Positions 39,929 through 50,403 are shown, counted from the first letter of the stretch. The stretch is 64,000 bases of DNA from Cohaesibacter sp. ES.047 (GCF_900215505.1 NZ_LT907844.1:434001-498000); one strand, 5' to 3'. Program-made: numbers and translations. Notes: generated by a model from the letters alone, not told the origin.

Positions 39929-40927
39929 ATGAAAACCACGCTGGGGGCCATAGCGCGCGAAGCCAACGTATCCGTGGCAACAGTTGACCGCGTTCTGAAT
40001 GATCGTGAGGGCGTCAAGCCGCACACGCGCGAGGTCGTGCTCCATGTGGCCAGAAAGCTGGGATATTTCTCATCCGATGGCAAGGAACCGCAGCATCTGC
40101 GGCTGGATTTCTTGCTTCCCGCTGGGGGCAACAGCTTTATTCAGCAGTTACAGACCCAACTGCAGGAAGAAACTGAATCCCGGAGCCAAATAGATGCCCG
40201 CGTGCATTGGATCGACTGGTTCGACAGCGAAAATCTCGCTGCAATGTTCGCGGGACTGATCGGCAAGACCGATGCTGTCGCGATTGTCGCCATCGACAAC
40301 CCGACCGTGCGCGAGGGGATAAGCAAACTGACTGAAGCTGGTATCAAGGTCGCCATGCTCGTCTCAGACATACCCGGCGCCCCGAAGGTCGGCTATGTTG
40401 GCATCAACAATCGGTCAGCCGGACGTCTGGCGGGATATCTGATCGGTCGCTTCCTGCCGCGAGATGCTACTGCAAAACTCGCGCTGTTCGTCGGCTCCCT
40501 GTCCTATCGGGGCCATGAAGAACGCATGATGGGCATCAGATCGGTGCTGTCCCATGAATTTCCGACGATCCAGATTTCTGAAATGATCGAGTTCAATGAT
40601 CGCAGGGAAACCGCCTACACCCTCGCCAAGAAGCTCCTGAAGGAAGCGCCTCCCGATGCTATCTACAACATCGGATCGGGCAATCAGGGCATCGCACAGG
40701 CCCTCAGGGAATCCGAGCATGCCAGAAACATCATATTCATCGGGCACGACCTGACGACCGCCTCTAGAGAAATGCTGCTCGATCGAACCATGGACGCGGT
40801 TATCGATCAGGACTTCAGGGCCGAAGCCCGCGAAGTCGTCAAGCTGCTCATCTCCTCGGTTGAGAATTCCTGCGAGCTGGAATACCCCCCGAGATTGCAG
40901 GTCTTCTTCCGCGAAAACCTGCCCTGA
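39929..40927 (+). CDS. LacI family transcriptional regulator
   Basis: A 332-residue LacI-type regulator. The helix-turn-helix and hinge (about 1-55) read TLGAIAREANVSVATVDRVLNDREGVKPHTR, and a periplasmic-binding-protein-like ligand domain follows. The motif SVATVDRVLN with Asp in place of the more common Ser is shared with the next gene. It ends 55 bp before that gene and is clearly its paralogue. ATG at 39929 after GGAG. It probably represses the divergent sugar operon. Confidence 0.88.
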   Translation: MKTTLGAIAREANVSVATVDRVLNDREGVKPHTREVVLHVARKLGYFSSDGKEPQHLRLDFLLPAGGNSFIQQLQTQLQEETESRSQIDARVHWIDWFDSENLAAMFAGLIGKTDAVAIVAIDNPTVREGISKLTEAGIKVAMLVSDIPGAPKVGYVGINNRSAGRLAGYLIGRFLPRDATAKLALFVGSLSYRGHEERMMGIRSVLSHEFPTIQISEMIEFNDRRETAYTLAKKLLKEAPPDAIYNIGSGNQGIAQALRESEHARNIIFIGHDLTTASREMLLDRTMDAVIDQDFRAEAREVVKLLISSVENSCELEYPPRLQVFFRENLP

Positions 40928-40981
40928 GCCACAGTCTCGCCACCGGCCATCGCATCAGAATCAACAAAGAGGAGACATGAG

Positions 40982-41995
40982 TTGAAGGTGACAGCTGCGC
41001 AGATTGCTCTACAGGCGGGCGTGTCGGCAACCACTGTCGACCGGGTCCTCAACGATCGACATGGCGTCCATCCCCGAACACGCGAGATCGTTCTGCAGGC
41101 GGCAATGCAGCTTGGTTACTTTGCCCCAATTCAGGAATTTGGATTGCAGACCAGACAGATCGATTTTGTTCTCCCCGCCGGGACCAACAGCTTCATCCGC
41201 TCTTTGCGCCGCTGCCTGATCGAGGAGTCCAAGCTCTGTGAAGATTGCAAGTTCACGTTTCATCAGATCGACGGCTTCGATCCCGCTCGCCTGAGCCAGA
41301 AGCTTTTCTCACTCAGGGGTCAAACCAATGCGGTTGGCGTGGTGGCCCTCGATCACCCGGAGGTTTGCGAGGCAATCAACATCCTCACGCTCTCTGGCAT
41401 CCATGTCTGCACTCTCATATCAGACATCCATTCCGGCACCAGAGCGGCCTATGTTGGGATCGAGAACCGGGCCGCAGGCCGTCTTGCGGGCCAAATCATC
41501 GGTAAATTCCTGCCACGGGGCACGAGCCACCGCATCGCTCTATTCGCAGGGTCACTGCTCTATCGCGGACATGAAGAAAGGGAAATGGGCTTCCGATCCA
41601 TCTTGAAAGAAGAATATCCCGGCATGTCGATCACCAGCATCATGGAAGTCAATGATGATCGCGATCAAGCCTATTCAAAAGCGATGAAACTGCTTTCGTC
41701 GGAACCCGTTTCGGCCATCTACAGCATTGGCTCAGGCAATCAGGGTATCGCGAGAGCTCTTTACGAACTCGGACTTTCAAACGAGGTGGTCTTTGTCGCC
41801 CATGATCTCACAGACGCCACCCGCACCATGTTGGTGGACCGCACACTGGATGCTGTTATTGATCAGGACACCGGTGCTCAGGCGCGTGAGGCGGTAAAGC
41901 GGCTTGTCTCACTTACCAATGGCCTCCGAGAAGATCAGGCTCCGCCACCGTTGCAACTCGTGTTCAGAGAGAATCTGCCCTTTCATGAAGCGTAG
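40982..41995 (+). CDS. LacI family transcriptional regulator, tandem paralogue
   Basis: A 337-residue LacI-type regulator that aligns over its full length with the protein before it: the same SATTVDRVLNDRHGVHPRTR, LPAGTNSFI, YVGIENRAAGRLAG, LYRGHEEREMGFRSIL and IYSIGSGNQGIARAL blocks. It arose by duplication and has diverged in the ligand domain. The only fitting start is a TTG at 40982, nine nt after GAGGAG. Both genes probably form one transcript. It may recognise a second ligand or form mixed dimers. Confidence 0.85.
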   Translation: MKVTAAQIALQAGVSATTVDRVLNDRHGVHPRTREIVLQAAMQLGYFAPIQEFGLQTRQIDFVLPAGTNSFIRSLRRCLIEESKLCEDCKFTFHQIDGFDPARLSQKLFSLRGQTNAVGVVALDHPEVCEAINILTLSGIHVCTLISDIHSGTRAAYVGIENRAAGRLAGQIIGKFLPRGTSHRIALFAGSLLYRGHEEREMGFRSILKEEYPGMSITSIMEVNDDRDQAYSKAMKLLSSEPVSAIYSIGSGNQGIARALYELGLSNEVVFVAHDLTDATRTMLVDRTLDAVIDQDTGAQAREAVKRLVSLTNGLREDQAPPPLQLVFRENLPFHEA

Positions 41996-42994
41996 CCCCC
42001 TGCTTTCTTACCCATATTGTGCCGGTTTCGGGAACCAATAGTATCGAGTGGAAAGTAATAATGGTGAAAGACCATAACACTGCTGGCTTTGTGAGGTCTG
42101 GTGTGATTGAACAAGCTTGTGTTGTGAGAACGAAACCTGCAACGAAAAGACATCAGCCCGAAGCATATCAATGGACTGATCGTCTCCAAGTTTTGCTTTT
42201 TAAGTATTTTCAAAACATATAAAGAATTCTTTATATGAGTATTGAAGTTTGAAAACTATGTAATCATCTCTGCCGTCCAGAAGCAGCAAAAACACTCGCG
42301 CCACAGCTGAGCAGTAATCTGTCACAGACTGCGCAACTTAAAACGCACGTTGATCCTCGGAGGTGTGATGCCTTCAAAATTTCAGGATTGGCCATCACAA
42401 CTGTCACTGTCGACACAGAACGCCACCATGAACACGCATATCTCAAATCGAACCAGCGTTGACATGCGTGGTCACGAATACCGCCTCAGCTGCGATGTGA
42501 TGCTCATCCCTGACAACATCGGCCAATTCCCGCAGTTCATCGGAGAAACCGTCTGTAATGTATTCGCACGAAGCCGAGTAGCATCACCTGGTCAACAGCA
42601 AGATGAGAAAGAAAAATGATTGCGTCACGCCTGTGATGGTCGCACTGGCAGTGTTGACGGGAACAAAGAACGCAATCCGGAGTACCGAACGAAAACACAT
42701 CAATTGAGCTGAAGCCGCATTGTGTGATCAATGTTTCGATATTTTCCGCGAGAATCGTGATGTATGCAGTCGGCGTGTCAACAAGATCTTGGAATGTGCG
42801 CTTCCATAGCTCCGCATGGTCAAAATGAATTCGATACCGAGAGGTTCGTATCGTCGCAATGGATGGCTCTGGATTGGCATGAGGACAGGATCGGCCTTGC
42901 CACGCGAATAACCGCAAGGAACCTTCAATCACAGCATTTCACGACAATCACAAGGCATCTGATCGAGCGGAGACGCATGACACTGATATTGCCC
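41996..42994. other. about 1 kb without a recognisable gene
   Basis: Only short open frames occur (for example 42350-42619 on the plus strand, with GGAGG before it). None resembles a family I know. The stretch ends exactly at the left end of the IS21 element and probably contains decayed sequence. Confidence 0.4.
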
Positions 42995-43157
42995 TGTCAA
43001 TGATCATTCAAAACTGACCCGCCTTCAGCATTTAAAATTGACCCACCGTATTGCTGTTTAACGCGGCCTTTTCAGGCCGCGTTGTTGCTAAGGCTTGTCC
43101 ATAGCCCCGCGTAGTGCAGTGGCCCCACTAGCCAAACGAAGCGAAGCGGGGCTGTGG

Positions 43158-43904
43158 TCAAGCCGGGGGCTTGGTTTTGTGATTTTGTCTTCTGCTTTGG
43201 GCAAACCGATAAGACTTGTTGCCGGTCTCAACGATTGCGCAGTGATGGGTGACGCGATCCAACAGCGCGATTGTCATTTTTGCGTCGCCAAAGACCGAGA
43301 CCCATTCCCCGAACTCCAGATTTGTCGTGATGATGACGCTTGTCCTCTCGTAGAGCTTGCTGATCAGGTGGAACAGAAGCGCCCCGCCGGATTTGGGGAA
43401 TGGAATATACCCCAGTTCATCGATGATGACGCAGTCCAGAGCCGTCAGTTGCCGGATGAGCTTGCCGGTATTGCCATCGGCCTGTTCCTTGATGAGGGCG
43501 TTGATCAGATCGACGGCGTTATAGAAGCGCGCCTTCTTGCCATTGTTGATCAAGGTCGTTCCCAACGCGATGGCAATATGTGTCTTGCCCGTCCCGGTTC
43601 CGCCGACCAAAATCAGATTATGAGCTTCTTCGGTAAACTGTCCCGTGCAGAAGGTCTCTATCTGGGTCTGGACAACGGCGGCAGCGCTGTAATCGAAGGT
43701 GGCGAAGTCCTTGTGGTGGGGGAACTTCGCGATCCTCATTTGATACTGGATCGATCGCACGCGGCGTTCTACAGTCTCGGCGTCGATCAGTTGCTTTATC
43801 GCTGTGGTCAGACTTGGTGGCTTGCGCGCGGACAGCAAATCATGGGCGCAAGCTGCCATACCATGCAGCCTCAGTGCGGTCAGTTGGTCGATCAGAGCAT
43901 TCAT
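43158..43904 (-). CDS. istB: IS21 helper ATPase IstB
   Basis: A 248-residue AAA-type helper protein with Walker [10 protein letters not shown] (Lys107) and Walker [10 protein letters not shown]. It assists the IstA transposase in target selection. The ATG at 43904 overlaps the istA stop. It appears intact but has no full transposase partner here. Confidence 0.92.
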   Translation of the reverse strand: MNALIDQLTALRLHGMAACAHDLLSARKPPSLTTAIKQLIDAETVERRVRSIQYQMRIAKFPHHKDFATFDYSAAAVVQTQIETFCTGQFTEEAHNLILVGGTGTGKTHIAIALGTTLINNGKKARFYNAVDLINALIKEQADGNTGKLIRQLTALDCVIIDELGYIPFPKSGGALLFHLISKLYERTSVIITTNLEFGEWVSVFGDAKMTIALLDRVTHHCAIVETGNKSYRFAQSRRQNHKTKPPA

Positions 43905-44170
43905 GCGGCAACCTCCTCAGTCGAGCACAACGCCTCATAGCGTTTGCAGTCCGCTTTGGGCGGTAAGGTCAGTTGCGGATAGGCGTAGGCCTCACTCAGA
44001 GGCGTTATAACCGGCTCTACCAGTTGGTTGATCAGGTTGATGATGGCAGGAAGGCGCAGGGTGTTTTGTTCCACCGCCAGCTCGCAAGCCATCTCGACAG
44101 CTTCAATGCCGTGATCCTGAGCCAGCAAAAGCAGGTCGACAAATTCCCGATCCCCGCCTTTCCCGGCCAT
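43901..44170 (-). pseudogene. istA: istA transposase, 3' fragment
   Basis: About 89 codons of the IstA C-terminus (GGDREFVDLLLLAQDHG onward) overlapping istB by ATGA as in intact IS21 elements. The frame is cut on its 5' side by the IS630 element; the rest of the gene continues at 45343. Confidence 0.85.
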
Positions 44171-44176
44171 ATAATA

Positions 44177-45340
44177 CCAACAAGCAGAAGTGCAGACTCA
44201 AATTAGGGGTTCCCTTTTTGATCGTTTTCTGAATCAATGGCTTTCATTGACTTGGAGGGCGTAGAATGGGCAAAGCTGTATCACTTCGGGATGATTACGA
44301 CGGACAATCTTTGCGACATCTGGCCAAAGCCAGCAAGCATGCCAACCAGAGCCGCCGGCTATTGGCTTTGGCCGAGATTTACGATGGTGGCAAAAGGAGC
44401 GATGCGGCCCGAATTGGTGACGTGACTTTGCAAATCGTCAGGGACTGGGTGCTTCGCTTTAATACCGAAGGCCCAACGGGCCTGATCGACAAGGCACGTT
44501 CTGGAGCACCCAGCAAACTGAATGATGAACAGCGCAAGGCTCTCGCACAGATCGTCGAGCAGGGCCCAATCCCGGCCATTCATGGTGTTGTGCGCTGGCG
44601 GCGCAAGGATCTGGCTCGCTGGATCTATGAGGAATATGGCATCTCCCTGGAAGAATCCTCTGTTGGTCGTGAACTACGTGCCCTTGGTTTTGCCAAGCTT
44701 TCGGCTCGCCCCCGCCATAGAGGGCAGAATCAATTCGCGATGGATGAGTTTAAAAAAACTTCCCAGCCGAGTTGGCAGAAGTCTGCAAAAAGCTCCCGAA
44801 AGGAACTCCGATAGAAGTGTGGTGGCAGGACGAGGCGCGTGACGGACAGAAAACCAAGATCACACGTCGTTGGGCAAAGCGTGGAACCCGCCCTGTTGCA
44901 CCGAAAGATCAAAGGACAAAGTCAGTCTATATCTTCGGGGCTATCTGCCCGGCCCGCGGTGTAGGGGCTGGATTGGTTCTGCCCTTTTGCAACATCCAAG
45001 CCATGCAGTGGCATTTGGAAGAAATCTCCGGCCAAGTCGCTGATGGAGCCCACGCAATCCTCATTCTCGATCAGGCCGGCTGGCACACAACGCAAAATCT
45101 TGACGTGCCGGACAACATCACATTGCTCCCGCTACCACCAAGGTCTCCTGAATTGAACCCGGTCGAGAATATATGGCAGTTCATGCGGGAAAACTGGCTT
45201 TCCAACCGGATCTTCTCATCCTACGAGGAAATCCTCGCGATATGCTGCAAAGCTTGGAACAAACTTGTCGACCAACCTTGGATCATCATGTCAATCGGGT
45301 TGAGAAAATGGGCAAATCGATGATGAATTATGCTCGTTGG
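44177..45340 (+). mobile_element. IS630 family insertion sequence inside istA
   Basis: About 1.16 kb with imperfect terminal repeats (ATACCAACaAGCA and, inverted, ATACCAACgAGCA) and TA at both junctions, the target of IS630/Tc1 elements. The exact ends are uncertain by 2-3 bp because of the run ATATAATA at the left. It sits between the codons for REHY and MAGKGG of istA, in the opposite orientation. Confidence 0.85.
44266..45323 (+). CDS. IS630 transposase made by -1 frameshift
   Basis: Two overlapping frames (44266-44814 and one entered near 44757, ending 45323) join by a -1 slip on the A7 run at 44752-44758. The joined product runs FKKNFPAELAEVCKKLPKG without a break. The first part holds the helix-turn-helix domain, the second the DDE catalytic domain: EVWWQDEARDGQ, LILDQAGWHTT and the SPELNPVENIW motif with the final Glu. 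All three acidic residues are present, so the element may be active. Confidence 0.85.
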
Positions 45341-45342
45341 TA

Positions 45343-46571
45343 TAATGCTCTCTGATCCGATGCATAGCCTGGGGGAGTTGCCAGCCTACAAAGGGAGCCC
45401 CATTGCGCAGGGCACCGGGCTTGCGATCCAGAAGAGGAACATAGTGCCAAGGTTCAAAATAGCTGATATTCCGGGTGAAGTGGCGCTTGTGTTCGGCAAT
45501 GATATCCTGGCCAGATACGACCACGATCCGGTTGGCATAGGCACGCAGCGAGACATGCTGCCCTGCGAACTGCGACGGCACGCTATAGCGATTGCTGTCA
45601 TATTGAACCAGACAGGTGGAGCGGACGCGGACGGTCTTTTCCACGTATCCGTCAAATGCCCGCCCCAGTGGGCGTAGCTTGGCGCGATCATCTTCGAACA
45701 TCTGGGCAATCGTGCAGTCCTGACGCTCTGGATGGGGGCGACCTGCCAAATCTTCACACCGCAGAAACAACCAGTCGTTCAGCGCATCGAGGTCATCAAA
45801 GGCAGGTTTGGGAACAAACAGCCGCCCCCGCAAGAACTGGACCTGGTTCTCAACCTGTCCCTTCTCCCAGCCAGAGGCTGGAGTGCAGGCAACCGGCTCC
45901 ATCACATAATGGTTCATCAGCGCCAGGAAACGGGGATGGAATATCCGATCCTTTGAACGAGAGACATAAGTCACCATTGTTTTGGGATTGTCTATAATAA
46001 CCCGGCGAGGAACACCGCCGAAGAAAGACAGTGCCTGCACAAAGGCATCCAGAACCATCTCCTGAGCTTCGCCGTGATAGGCAACCACAAAGGGTTTGCG
46101 GCTGTAGCACATGCGGAAATGGGCGAGCTTGATCTTCTGCTCGACGCCGCCAAGGACAACCCGTTCTTCGCTCCAATCAAACTGCAGCGCATCACCTGCC
46201 GGAAAATAGAGCGGGATAAAAGCCTCACCAGAACCGGTACCGGCCCGCTTCAGATCGCGGATAAAGCGCTGAACAGGCGAATACGAGCCGGTATATCCTT
46301 CGGACACCAGCTGTTCATAGAGCTTTTGGGCCGTTCGGCGCTCCCGGCGAGGGCGCTTCTGGTCCTGTTCAAAAAGCGTCTGGAGACGAGCATCAAACCC
46401 ATTGCATAGCTTGTGCCGAGTTGGCGGGGCCTGGCGATGGTAGCTCGGCGGGCTGTCATCCTTAAGATACTTCTTGATTGTGTTGCGCAACAAACCTGTC
46501 TGACGCGCGACAGATCGGATGCTTCGGCCATCAACCAGCACCCAACGACGGATCTTCAAAACACTTTCCAT
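45343..46571 (-). pseudogene. istA: istA transposase, 5' part
   Basis: The N-terminal 400 or so codons of IstA: helix-turn-helix SIRSVARQTGLLRNTIKKYL and the integrase core with DALQFDWSEE, IIDNPKTMV and GWEKGQVENQVQF. The ATG at 46571 has AGG before it. The frame breaks at REHY where IS630 is inserted; the remainder is at 43901-44170. Confidence 0.88.
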
Positions 46572-46689
46572 CAATATCACCTGCTCTTTCCTCCGCACTT
46601 GGCCTGCAGAGACTAACGGATACAGGTGGGTCAATTTTACTCGCTCATAACCCACCTAAGTGGGTCAATTTTGCACGCCGATTCACAGT

Positions 46690-47058
46690 CGCGAGGTTAA
46701 GAATACAGCCTCTCAAAGGATGGTACCCCTCGTCGGTGTCGCTCTGGCAGCAGCAAAACGGCACCCTGGAGGATTTCCAAAGTATCGTGGCAACAGCAAC
46801 TATTCCAACACGATAAACAAGGCTCTCAGGGAAAAAGGCCTACTGCCTTCAGAGAAGCACACAGTTGGCGGCACAAGGCACTCGTTTGAATCTCGCCTCA
46901 AGAAGGTTCAACTGCCCAATGACGACCGTGGCGAACTGATGGGCCACAGCGTCAAGGCCATCCGCGATCGCGAACTCTATGGCGATGACATGACCGTTGA
47001 GGACAAACTGGCCTTGCACAAGCTTATCGTACTTCCCGTGCCCGAACATTTGAAATGA
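46690..47058 (+). pseudogene. 3' fragment of a tyrosine integrase gene
   Basis: The last 122 codons plus stop of an integrase nearly identical to that at 28281-29612, beginning at the codons for REVKNTASQR and including the HxxR-like box, LMGHS and the catalytic Tyr. Only a few substitutions separate the copies (for example Thr for Thr-Leu context: MTLED versus MTVED). The fragment starts directly at the right end of the IS21 element. Similarity stops shortly after the stop codon. Confidence 0.9.
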
Positions 47059-47346
47059 CCCTGCCATTAGCACGTTGAGCAGATCAGAGGCAGAGGTCCC
47101 GTTCCGATGAGGGCGCGCTCTACCCTGCCCTCAACAGAGGAAAAATCGCCGGCACCGCGATTGACTGTAGAAATGTAGGAAACAGCTCGACTAACGCATA
47201 ACGCAGGATTGTTTCAGGCTCAAAAGGATGTGAAGCCCCAATAGAAGTTGCAGCGAAAAGGGGCCGCAGAACAGTCCCTAGATGAGCTCCGCCAGTCGGT
47301 GGGCCATCATTCGGTGTTTGCATTAATTTTTTTCTGACGACTGATA
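47059..47346. other. short region between integrase remnant and IS630
   Basis: 288 bp with one open frame on the minus strand (coding region reaching back from 47120) that runs into the IS630 end and has no recognisable family. It may be a gene fragment cut by the element; I cannot identify it. Confidence 0.35.
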
Positions 47347-48503
47347 CCAAGGGCGTGAAGTTCTGACTCTTTAGGGATTCCATTTTTAGCACTGGCGTGA
47401 TTCAACATGGCAAAGGAGATTTTGCCATGTCTGCCGCTTTGATTCTTAGCGATGCTTTTGACGCCGATAGTTTGCGCCGTCTTGCCAAAGGATGCCGCAA
47501 TGCCAAACAGAGCCGCCGCCTACTGGCCATTGCGGCTGTCTATGACGGCATGAACCGTGCTGATGCCGCCAAAGTCGGCGGTATGGACCGCCAGACTTTG
47601 CGAGATTGGGTTCTTCGCTTCAATGAGCAAGGCACCGATGGTCTTGTCGACATCAAAGCAACCGGCGCTCCCATGCGCTTGAGCCCAGAACAGCTCGAAG
47701 AGTTTGTTGCTATCGTTGAAACCGGTCCTGATCCTGAGAAGGACGGCGTCTCTGTCTGGCGTAGCCAGGATCTGGTGCGTGTGATCCAAGAGCGGTTTGG
47801 GGTCTCCTACAAGGAACGTGGAGTACGGGATCTTTTGCGCCGCATGGGGTATGTGCGCATATCTGGTCGACCTCAACATCCAGAACAAAAGCCTGAAGTC
47901 ATTGATGCTTTCAAAAAAACTTCTCCGCAACGTTGGCAGCGCATGTAGGCCATTTGCCAAAGAACAAGCCCATCGAGATTTGGTGGCAAGATGAGGCTAG
48001 GCTTGGTCAGAAGAATGGACTGGCCCGACTATGGGCAAAAAAGGGAACCAGACCACGTCTGCCAGCCGATCAGCGATATAAAAATGCCTATCTGTTCGGT
48101 GCAATATGTCCAGCGCGTGGCGTTGGCGCGGGATTGATGATGCCTTTTGCAAATACACAGGCCATGCAAATGCACCTCGAAGAAGTCTCAAGGACAGTGG
48201 CGCGCGGCGCTCATGCCGTGGTGCTGATGGATCGTGCCGGATGGCATACGACAAGCAGACTCAACGTGCCCAAGAATATCACCATCCTCCTGTTGCCTTC
48301 CAAATCACCGGAACTGAACCCAGTTGAGAATATTTGGCAGTATCTGCGCGGTACCTTCCTGTCCAATCGGGTCTTCGAAGACTATGCCGCCATTCTTGAT
48401 GCTGGTTGCCAAGCATGGAAGAGCCTCTCCGCCAACCCAACCATCATCCATTCAATAGGTATGAGAAAATGGGCTCAAGAAGGTCAGAATTAAATGCCGT
48501 TGG
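47347..48503 (+). mobile_element. IS630 family insertion sequence, second type
   Basis: A 1157-bp element with ends CCAAGGGCGT and GCCGTTGG, flanked by TA on each side (47345-47346 and 48504-48505). It differs from the copy in istA. A third, truncated copy of this same type, with an identical first frame, is at 55652-56301 in the opposite orientation. Confidence 0.85.
47427..48493 (+). CDS. IS630 transposase made by -1 frameshift
   Basis: The first frame starts at 47427 (MSAALILSDAF) and runs to 47948; a -1 slip on A7 at 47913-47919 enters the second frame, ending at 48493. The second part has IWWQDEARLGQK, VLMDRAGWHTT and SPELNPVENIW, the DDE acidic residues. It is complete and may be active. 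Confidence 0.85.
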
Positions 48504-48618
48504 TATGAGAAGAGACCACATCTCTGTCGGAATGATCTCCCGCTTCACAAAGGCACTAGCAATACTCCACCCCCCAAAAACCTTTCATGGATTACGGGGC
48601 GCAGAGAAAACGTGAGTA

Positions 48619-49893
48619 CTATCGCAACAAGTTGGGAAGAAACATCGAGATCTCTGGGATCAGTGTCACCAATACCAACACGAATACCGGAGGTATCAGC
48701 CAGGGCAGAATCGCCAGTGCCAGCTTCTGGAACGGAATGTTGCCAACCTTTGCAACCACGAAAAGAGCCATGCCCATGGGAGGGGTTAGCGTACTGATCA
48801 TGATATTCAAAACAACAACCACCCCAAAGTGGATTGGATCAATGCCAAAGGATAGCGCTGAAGGCACTAGAATCGGAACGACAATCAGAAGGATTGCCAT
48901 AGATTCAATGAAAGCCCCCAGAACGAAGATCAAGAGGTTGACGATCAGCAGAAACATGATCGGGCTATCGACCAACGCCAGAAATAGTTGAGTAAGTTGC
49001 TGCGGTGCCTGCTCTTTTGCCAGAATAATTCCAAGCATCCCGACATTGGCAACAATGAATGCGATGCTCGCCGATAGCGAGGCGGCTTCATAAAGTGATC
49101 CCCAGAGCCTTCTGATTGTCAAGGTCCGGTAGATGAACAGATCGATCAGAAGAGCATAGACCACGGTCGCTGCAGCCGCTTCGGTGGGAGAAAAATACCC
49201 TCCCATAATACCGAAGATAATGATCATCGGTGTCAGCAGTGCCCAGAAGGCCTTTCTGAAACTTTCCCAGACCTCTTTGCAGTTCGCACGCTTCTCTGCA
49301 GGGTAATTCCTGCGGACAGAATAGAAATACACCATGGCCATGAGAGCAACCGCGCAAAAAAGTCCAGGAATGACTCCTGCGAGGAAGAGAGCGCCGATAG
49401 ACACATTCGCACTGACGCCATAGAGCACCATTGTGATGCTGGGTGGAATGATGGGGCCGATCATCGAAGAAGCCGCGGTCACGGCACCCGAAAATTCAGC
49501 ATCATAACCAGCTTTCCGCATCGCTTCGATTTCCATTTTTCCCAACCCTGCAGTGTCGGCAACAGCCGATCCTGACATACCTGAGAAGAAGACACTGGCA
49601 AGTACGTTTACGTGTCCCAACCCACCTCGGATGTGTCCGACCAGGCGTGTAGCAAACCCGAAAATGTGGGCCGTAATACCTCCATTGTTCAACAGACTCG
49701 CGGCAAGAATAAAAAGAGGAATTGCCAGTAGCGGAAAACTATTTAAGCTATCAACCAACCTCTGAGTTGCAAAGGTCAAACCGCTACCATTGATATAGAA
49801 ATATCCCATACTCGTGAACAGCATGGACAGCGCAATCGGCACACCGAGGCCGATCATGAACAACATGGAAAAGGCAATGATTGCCAGTGTCAT
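48619..49893 (-). CDS. dctM: TRAP transporter large permease (DctM/SiaM type)
   Basis: A 424-residue membrane protein with about 12 hydrophobic helices and the DctM hallmarks VFFSGMSGSAVADTAGLG and IIPPSITMVLYGV. It uses the Na+ gradient to move a carboxylate delivered by DctP. It overlaps dctQ by ATGA. Its C-terminus ends 114 bp from an IS630 element. Sequence here is more AT-rich than the sugar loci to the left, which suggests different ancestry. Confidence 0.92.
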   Translation of the reverse strand: MTLAIIAFSMLFMIGLGVPIALSMLFTSMGYFYINGSGLTFATQRLVDSLNSFPLLAIPLFILAASLLNNGGITAHIFGFATRLVGHIRGGLGHVNVLASVFFSGMSGSAVADTAGLGKMEIEAMRKAGYDAEFSGAVTAASSMIGPIIPPSITMVLYGVSANVSIGALFLAGVIPGLFCAVALMAMVYFYSVRRNYPAEKRANCKEVWESFRKAFWALLTPMIIIFGIMGGYFSPTEAAAATVVYALLIDLFIYRTLTIRRLWGSLYEAASLSASIAFIVANVGMLGIILAKEQAPQQLTQLFLALVDSPIMFLLIVNLLIFVLGAFIESMAILLIVVPILVPSALSFGIDPIHFGVVVVLNIMISTLTPPMGMALFVVAKVGNIPFQKLALAILPWLIPPVFVLVLVTLIPEISMFLPNLLR

Positions 49894-50402
49894 TTTTCAT
49901 CTCCCGCACTGTTGCGCGCAAAAGAAGAGCGCAATTCCGCAAACTCGCCAATGACGCGCATGACAACGCGAACAAAGGTCAATGCTCCCCCAACCGGAAA
50001 TGCTGCGTAGAGCCATGCGGTAGGAATTGGTAAGGCGACTGATGAGTAGTTTGCTGTTCTCACAACCATTGAAATACCGATTTGAATCAGATGGACGAGA
50101 ACAAGACAGAAAGCTATGTCGATCAGCAAATTGATCCCACGACTAACAGAAGCAGGAAACAGGGCCTGGAAAGCATCCATTCGTAAGTTCCCCCGCTGTC
50201 TTTCAACTTCAGCAAGCCCCACAAAGGACATCCATATCCATAACCATCGCGACAACTCTTCCGTCCAAACCGGCCCAAAGCCACCGGCACTACGGCCGAT
50301 GACCTGGACAGCAACAGTCACAAGAAGAAGCATCATCAAAATCGCAGAGATACTTCCCTCGATCGAATGGTTTCCCATTCGCCCCGTGGCTTTTTTCTTC
50401 AT
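49890..50402 (-). CDS. dctQ: TRAP transporter small permease (DctQ type)
   Basis: A 170-residue protein with four transmembrane helices and the family motif WTEELSRWLWIWMSFVGLAEVERQRGNLRMD. It forms a complex with DctM. The ATG at 50402 lies just 2 nt after the dctP stop; an in-frame TTG exists at 50414. Confidence 0.88.
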   Translation of the reverse strand: MKKKATGRMGNHSIEGSISAILMMLLLVTVAVQVIGRSAGGFGPVWTEELSRWLWIWMSFVGLAEVERQRGNLRMDAFQALFPASVSRGINLLIDIAFCLVLVHLIQIGISMVVRTANYSSVALPIPTAWLYAAFPVGGALTFVRVVMRVIGEFAELRSSFARNSAGDEK

Positions 50403-50403
50403 T

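Larger units (their letters stand above)
42995..46687 (-). mobile_element. IS21 family insertion sequence, interrupted by an IS630 element
   Basis: The ends are related: TGTCAATG...AAAACTGACCC at 42995 and, read inward from 46687, TGTGAATC...AAAATTGACCC. Internal copies of AAAATTGACCC near both ends (for example near 43035 and 46630) are the multiple terminal repeats of the family. istB is intact; istA is cut by IS630. Without the IS630 the element would be about 2.5 kb, normal for IS21. The flanks do not show a matching target duplication, and the right flank is integrase sequence while the left is not, so a deletion or rearrangement followed insertion. Confidence 0.85.

Noticed and set aside
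42350-42619. 89-codon plus-strand frame before IS21
   Set aside because: GGAGG is present, but composition and sequence show no known family and no conserved neighbour; not enough to call a gene.
44266-45323. IS630 transposase as a simple frameshift pseudogene
   Set aside because: The same A7 junction and the same -1 relation are found in a second, diverged IS630 type, which supports programmed frameshifting.
28281-47058. A defined genomic island bounded by the two integrase copies
   Set aside because: I found no clear direct attachment repeat or tRNA at either end, and the second copy is only a fragment beside an IS, so the borders cannot be set.
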